DNA from: Chlamydomonas sphaeroides
Taxonomy: Eukaryota; Chlorophyta; Chlorophyceae; Chlamydomonadales; Chlamydomonadaceae
Assembly: GCA_001662425.1 (NCBI GenBank)
Contig: BDDC01000344.1
Location: 1,263-65,262 of the forward strand
Length of the DNA: 64,000 nt
Direction: 5' to 3'
The notes beneath the pieces are model-generated. The model had not been told where the DNA came from. It made no database searches and worked only from the letters and a program-made list of their open reading frames with translations. The position numbers and the translations under genes were made by a program. Shown in pieces: positions 58,406 through 64,000 of the stretch. Within the stretch, counting starts at the first letter, position 1. The number at the start of each line of letters is the position of its first letter.

Positions 58406-61400
58406 TCACGGCAGCTTCAGCAGCCGGCCGCTGGCTGTGGGGCAGAAGGCCATGGCCCTCCGCAGCGCCACCGCCTCGCTCAGCGACACAGCCACGCACC
58501 GCAGCTCCTGCAACACAACGACCGCGCCGCGGATGTGGCCGCCACTGACCGCCGACACCGGCAGCCCGCCCGACACCGAGCTCAGCGCCGAGGAGCGCGA
58601 TGGCACATGCGCCGCCGCCACCACAACCGGCCCTCGGGACAGCTCGGACAGCCGCTGATGCGCAGCGTCGGCAGTGGCGGAGGAGGAGCCCCCGCCTCCG
58701 CTGCCGCCGGCCAGGGACGGCTGCAGCGCCGCCAGCGCCGACACGAAGGCGCCGCCGGCGGCCAGGCGGCCGCTGCTGGTGCCGAGGTCCAGCGGCCCGG
58801 CGGCGCCGCCAAGGCGGGTGGCGGAGGCGCCGCCGGCGCTGATGCTGAGGCTGTTCAAGCGGCGGGCGCTGGGCGTGGGCCCCAGCAGTGACCCCGGCGG
58901 CGACGTCAGGCCGTCGGCGCCACCGGCCGAGTGAGAGTGCGGCGGCATAGGCGAGCGCAGGCTGGCGAAGGCGGACGGCGGCCTCGGCTGCTGGCTGACG
59001 GCCGCCAGGCGGGACTGCAGCATGCCCTGCGTGCGAGAAGGTGGACGGGGGATGCGGGTTGGTGGAGTGCCTGAGCCACGGTACAGGGATCGCGGTGCCT
59101 GGACGGAACGCACACAGGACACGGCCCGGCCCCTCCCTTGCGGATGCATGGCCAGTGCCACACAATTGCCCTACCCCTCACCCTGTCCTCCCCCCCCGCC
59201 GCACCTGCATCCAGGCGCTGCCCTCCGGAGCCGCCGCCAGCTCCTCCAGCACGTCCCGCGCCGCCGTCTCGTCGCCCGGCGGCGCCACCCCGGTCAGGCC
59301 CAGGCAGGCGTCCAGGCCCTCGCTCACATCCGCCGCCAGCCGGGCCTGGGACACCGGCAGTCCAGTGCCCTGGCGGCCAGGGGGCCGGGAAGAGGCGCAG
59401 CAGTGATAAGAAGTCGGCAAGAAGGGCGGGCGGGCCCCACGCCACCTGTCCGGCCCCCGAGACGCTACATCCCCGCCCATCTCGCCCATCGCCCCAACAC
59501 CTCGAGGCCTCCCACCCCATCCCACTGCTCCTCGCCCGCTCTCACCGGCTCCCCCGAGGCCGCCTCCTCCTCCAGCCGCCGCACAAGGAACAAGCCCACC
59601 AGCGGCCAGCCCTGCTCTAGCGCCGCTAGGGCGCCCATGTAGGCGGCCAGAGCGAACACCTGCCGCCACAGAGAGCGGCCCAGCGCGGCAGCCGGCAGGC
59701 TGGGCGGCAGGGAGACGGCGCACGCAGGGACAAGCAGGAGGAGTTGGGGTGGCACCGTCAGTGCGCAGTCCTGCTCATGGCATGCGCCTGCAGGTTGGTG
59801 TGCGCCCACGCGACTTCCCAAGCCACCACCCCAGGCCCACAGCTCCGACGGCGCGCACCTGTTGATGGTCGCCCAAGCCGCCTCCCACTCCGCTGCGAGG
59901 AGGCTGAACCGCCGCCCCGACTCCAGCAGCGCCCCGCAGCCCGCCACCGCCCGCTCCGCGGCCGCCTCCGCCTGCCCCGCCAGCAGCAGCGCGCGCGCCA
60001 CGTCCAGCGGGCCGGCGCCGGGCGCCGAGGCGGCGCTGGCGGCGTGCGCGGCGGTGTAGGCGGCTGGCTCGCGCAGCCCGAGAGCGGCGTAGGTGCGGGC
60101 GGTGGTGCCGGGGTCGGAGTGCGCGCGGCAACGGCCCGCGAGCAGCTCGACCAGGTCGGGCCGGCCGGGCACCTGGTCAGGAAGGGTGGGGCGGGTGGGG
60201 CTACAGTGACGAAAACGTGGGCCCTAGGTGCAGGGGGCACGCCCGTGGCAGGTTGACTTACCTGGGAGCGGACGACGCGCTGGTCTCTGAGAGGCTGGCA
60301 TGGGACGGGTGCATTGCCAGCGGCCGCCCTGCTGCCCCCCCCACCCGCCCACCTGCACCAGCAGCTCAGCCGCTGTCAGGAAGTCCCCAGCTGCCTCCCG
60401 CCGGTGCGCCGCCGCCGCCAGCACGCGCGGCCGCAGCGCCGCCGCCACCGCCTCCGGGCCGGCTGACGGCGGCGGCGGCGGCGCGCCCACGCCCCAGGCG
60501 CCCAGCGCCGCGCCGGGCCCCGGCGCCCCTGCCTGGTGGCCTTGGTGGTGCACGGGCCGTGTGAGCGCCATGATGAGCGCCAGCGCCACTGCGTCCATGT
60601 CGCCCCGCAGCAGCAGCCCCACGGCGCCAGCCACGTCATCCACGGTCAGCGCACAGCAGGCGGCCTGCAGCGGCAGCCCCTGCGCCAGGTACACGCGAGC
60701 CTGCGACAGCCGGACAGCCACGGCGCGGTCGAGCACGTCGCGGCTGGGGGCTGGGGCGGCGGCGGTGGTGGAGCTGCCGCCACCTCCGCCGCCGCCGCCG
60801 CCGCCTGCGGCGGCGGTGTTGCTGTGGCTGCCGTTGGGGACCTGCAAGCTGCGGAGCCGCATGGAGGGACCGGAACGGAGGCCGTGCGGCGGCGGCGCCG
60901 GGGCCAGCGGCGCGGACGTGGGCGACGGCGGCGCCTGGTGCGGCTCCGTCGGCGACGTCATCAGCCCCGCCGCCGACGCGGAAGCGGTGCCGGCACTGAT
61001 GGGCGCCAGCGGCGGCGGGCGGCGGCCGATCGACGGCAGCGTGCCGTTGCGCACCAGCGGCGCCGTCGGCAACGCCGCCGGCGGCGCGCCGCCGGCGCTG
61101 GCAGCGTGCACTGGCAGCTGCGGGCCGCCGCCGCCGAAGCTACCGGCTGTCGGCAGGCCGCCGCTGAGGCTGCCACCCAGGGGCCCTGCAGCGGCGCCGC
61201 CGAGGGAATAAGCGCCGTCGGGTGCACAGATGGAGCGGGACCGCTCGATGCCCAACGGCGACACTGCGAAGGAGTTGCCGGTGGGAGACATTGGACCCGG
61301 AATGTGCTCGAATCCGGCTGCGCTGCCCGCGCTGCCGGCGCTCTGGCACCGCTCGCTGTTGGCTGTGGCGGCGGAGCCGCCGCCGCCGCCGCCGGCGGGT

Positions 61401-64000
61401 GCGTCGCCGCCGCCGACGGACGGGTAGCCGCCGCTGGCGTGTACGGCAGCCACGTTGAAGGCCGTGTCGTACAGCTGTGCACCCGACAGCATCTCCACCA
61501 GCGCCGGCACTTGGCCGGACACCAGGTACAGCGGCAATACGTCGCTGACGTGGCTCTGCAGTACACGACACGGCGGCGGCGGTCAGAGTGCCGGGCGTGC
61601 CGTCACGCCAAGCGCCATGCTCTGCCCCCACGCTGCTCGGGTACGGCAGCCCAGGCCCAGAGGCCCCTCCGCAGCGCCGCCCGTCCGCAGCTATCCCCGC
61701 GCCCCACCTGCGCCTCTGCTGTCGCCAGGGCCGCCACGCGTTGCCGCATCAGCCGCTGCCACAGCCCCAGCCCCACCACGGGCGCCAGCGCCAGCGCGCG
61801 GTCCCTGCGGGAGGACAGCCGGCGCAGCGCAGCGTCGGTCGAGCCCCGCGCGCACCGCTCCGCCGCGCTGCCCATCAATCACCCCCGGCCGCCTTCCCTC
61901 GCCGGCGCCCCCACTCACCAGTCGCCCACCTCCGCCAGCAGCTCGCAGCAGTGCTCTACGTTGCCCGCCACCAGGTGCTGCTGCGCGGCCTCGCGCAGCA
62001 GCTCCTCGCGCCGGCCCGCGCCGCCGCCGCGCGCCTGCGGAACCACACCCCGGGGAGGCCGGTGTGACGGTAGGCAGCCCGCCAGCCCCCAGCCCAGCAA
62101 CCGGGTTAAAACCTCGCTTAACCCAACCGCTCCCCGTCCACCCAAAATGCCAGTCACGATGACGCCCCCCAGCCACACACCACAGCCCCAACCCACCCAC
62201 CCACCCACCCGTGTGCTGCTAGCCGCCAGCTCCAGGTGGTTGGCGGCGCTGCCGACCGCCAGCCGCGCCACGGTCCAGTGGTGCAGCTCGCCGCCGTCCT
62301 CGCCGCAGCCCAGACCGCCGCAGCTGCCCCGCCGCCGGCCCACGCCCGTGCCGGCGGCCGTGTCGGCCTGGCTGGACGCACCGGCGGGGATGCCGCTGGC
62401 GGCGCCGGCGGCGCTGCTGCGCACGGCCCGGGCCAGCTCCCAGAAGGTGTCCATGCAGGCTGGCAGCGGGTGGGCAAAGACAGGTGGGTGCGCGATTTGC
62501 AGCAGCGGTGGGCTTGCTGAAGGGGCCGAGGGGCCGGCGCCGCAGGCGTTGCATGCCGGCCGGGTCCGACCGCTGGACCCATCGTCAAGTCAGGTCTAGG
62601 TCCAGGACCCAGCCCGCATCCACGCAGCGACCCACTTGGCGGCATGAAGAACTCCATGATGGCTGCGTACCGCTCCAGCGGGGTGATGCTGGGCGCCGCC
62701 AGCCGCGCCTCCAGCTCCCGGCTGCCCGCGCCCGACAGCACCGCAGGCGCCGAGTCGGGCAGGCGCAGGGCCTCGTTGGCGGGCAGCCGCAGGCGGGACA
62801 GCGGCTTCACCAGCGCCTGTAGGGCAATAGCGAGGTGCGGGTGGAGGCGTGTGGACGAGGCACGCACCGCACAGCGGGTGTGGCAGGTCAAGCGGTGCAG
62901 GATGGCCGCTGGCTGGGCTTGGGGGCGGTAGTGCTCACTACATCGCGATGAGGTGCCCGGGGCCGTGCATGGGCGGCCCAGAGGGGCGCGAGGCGCCGGT
63001 GCGCGCACGTGTACAGCCAGCCACCGCCGGTATATCGCCTGTCGGCGCGTCGTTTGCATATGCTGCCGTTCCCGTATGCTGCCGATGCCCCTCTCACACA
63101 CGCACACCTGCTCGAACAGGTGCGGCGTGAGGTCCAGCGTGCTCCACAGCCGCAGCGTGGTGTCGCGGGAGCAGGTGGCCACGAAGAAGGGGCGGGCGGG
63201 GTGTACGGCAATGCCGTACACGTCGGCGTGGTGGTCGTTGGACACGGCCAGGCATTGGCCGTGGCGGGCGTCCCACACGCGGATGGCTGCGTCCCAGCTG
63301 CCTGCGCGGGAGCGAGGTGGCGAGGGGTTGGGGACAAGGGCAGCGGTTGGCCGAGAGGAATCAGACCTACTGGGTAGCACGCCCTCAACTCTTGCTCCGC
63401 TCATGCGCGCGCCCTCTGCCCACCGCCCTACATCGGCTTCGAGTCGTCCTCACCCGTGAAGCAGATGTGGGCCACCTCGGGGTGCCACGCCACCGCCCGC
63501 ACCTCGGCCGTGTGGCCTTGCAGCACCTGGGTTCAGGGGGCGCCAACAGGCAACGGAACGACAGGCAGCAGTTCAGGAACAGGCACGCCGCATGGGCCGC
63601 ATGCACAGTAGTCCAGCCGCAAGCTGTGCTGACGACCACTGGCATGCGCTCAAGACAACCGCCACCGTCCATGCACCTGGCGGCTGCCGCCCAGCCCCTG
63701 GTATTTTCTCCCAGCTCTCCGTTCCCCGACGCCCCCACCGTGAGGCAGGTGCCGGTCTTGACATCCCACACGCGGGCGGTGCGGTCGTTGGAGGAGGACA
63801 GCAAGTGGTGCGGCAGCAGTGGCGAGAACTCCACGCCAAAGGCGCGAGCGCTGCGGACGGGCAGGGCGAGGAAAAGCTGGCTCAGATGTCTTTCCAAATT
63901 GCACTTATTGCCCCAGAAAGCCCCAGAAAGCCCCAGAAAGCCAGAGGCACGAGCGCTATACGTGCCGCACGTCGTGCCTCGTGGCCAGCGGCAGCCCGAA
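58406..64000 (-). CDS. WDR17: WDR17 (WD40 plus helical-repeat protein), 5' end beyond the window
   Basis: The exons visible, in approximate coordinates, are 63853-63741, 63527-63457, 63302-63107, 62819-62646, 62460-62211, ~62042-61917, ~61863-61711, 61557-60354, 60172-59861, 59700-59548, 59370-59207 and 59026-58406. The first three give the last WD40 repeats (NDRTARVWDVKTGTCLT, VLQGHTAEVRAVAWHP, GSWDAAIRVWDARHGQCLA, VYGIAVHPARPFFVATCSRD), followed by EELLREAAQQHLVAGNVEHC, VGDWDRALALAPVVGLGLWQ and SHVSDVLPLYLVSGQVPALV, all in the order of animal WDR17. The last exon ends SEAVALRRAMAFCPTASGRL then LKLP and a stop, equivalent to the WDR17 C-terminus, which fixes the end. A ~220-residue Ser/Pro/Gly insertion sits in the 61557-60354 exon. 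The role of WDR17 is poorly known; its WD40 plus TPR/clathrin-like layout resembles trafficking or ciliary coat proteins. The N-terminal WD40 repeats lie past 64000. Confidence 0.88.
63912..63946 (+). repeat. GCCCCAGAAA decamer repeat
   Basis: Three to four tandem units in the leftmost-sense intron of WDR17, just upstream (minus strand) of the exon at 63853. Confidence 0.85.

Noticed and set aside
58382..58408. Splice donor GTGAGT overlapping the WDR17 stop codon
   Set aside because: The TGA stop lies within a donor-like CCGTGAGT, but the residues just before it match the family C-terminus and no convincing downstream exon was found.
1..64000. CRISPR arrays, rRNA genes or prokaryotic operons
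   Set aside because: No spaced identical repeats, no rRNA-like sequence and all supported genes are intron-split; the repeats present are contiguous microsatellites.

Overview
The window is nuclear DNA of a chlamydomonadalean (volvocine-type) green alga. The evidence is very high GC, genes split by short GT(G/A)CG/GTGAG...CAG introns, TGTAA polyadenylation signals, Ala/Gly/Ser-rich insertions in conserved proteins, a pherophorin-like wall glycoprotein with a Ser-Pro rod, and plant-lineage families (DNA ligase 6, DUF506, VAMP71). Nothing prokaryotic was seen (no operons or ribosome binding sites). Gene models below were joined by hand: splice phases were checked for DUF2462, the coiled-coil gene, M1, P1, P2, VAMP71, DUF506, the PrimPol gene and LIG6. 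They are approximate for the pherophorin-like gene and WDR17.

Layout: (1) 1-1.3 kb: the 3' tail of a LINE ORF2 at the left edge, then non-coding sequence. (2) 1.3-9.3 kb, minus: a long secreted pherophorin-like glycoprotein. (3) 10.2-11.7 kb: a degenerate tandem copy of the 3' end of the next gene. (4) 12.0-24.1 kb, minus: LIG6, an SNM1-type beta-CASP nuclease fused to an ATP-dependent DNA ligase (24 exons, 1823 aa). (5) 24.5-25.9 kb, plus: a 108-aa DUF2462/UPF0390 protein sharing a 358-bp divergent promoter with LIG6. (6) 26.4-34.5 kb, plus: a 20-exon coiled-coil protein of unknown function. (7) 34.8-36.5 kb, plus: gene M1, unknown, two membrane helices. (8) 36.6-39.4 kb, plus: gene P1, an unknown multi-pass membrane protein. 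(9) 40.9-44.0 kb, plus: a VAMP71-type R-SNARE. (10) 44.5-48.7 kb, plus: a DUF506 (PD-(D/E)XK-like) protein. (11) 51.2-54.3 kb, minus: gene P2, a paralogue of P1 in inverted orientation. (12) 56.1-57.3 kb, minus: a stand-alone spliced gene for the archaeo-eukaryotic primase domain of giant-virus D5-like primase-helicases. (13) 58.4-64.0 kb, minus: WDR17, running off the right edge.

Most genes look like ordinary host housekeeping (DNA repair, vacuolar trafficking, cell wall). The points most worth a second look are the D5-type primase gene without its helicase, the P1/P2 membrane family with its conserved C-terminal signature, the large insertion inside the LIG6 adenylation domain, the partial LIG6 duplication, and the number of GC-AG introns. 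Three runs of N (371, 382 and 445 bases) each adjoin a G-rich tract. The first and third lie inside introns and cost no coding sequence; the second lies in an intron that could hide an exon.
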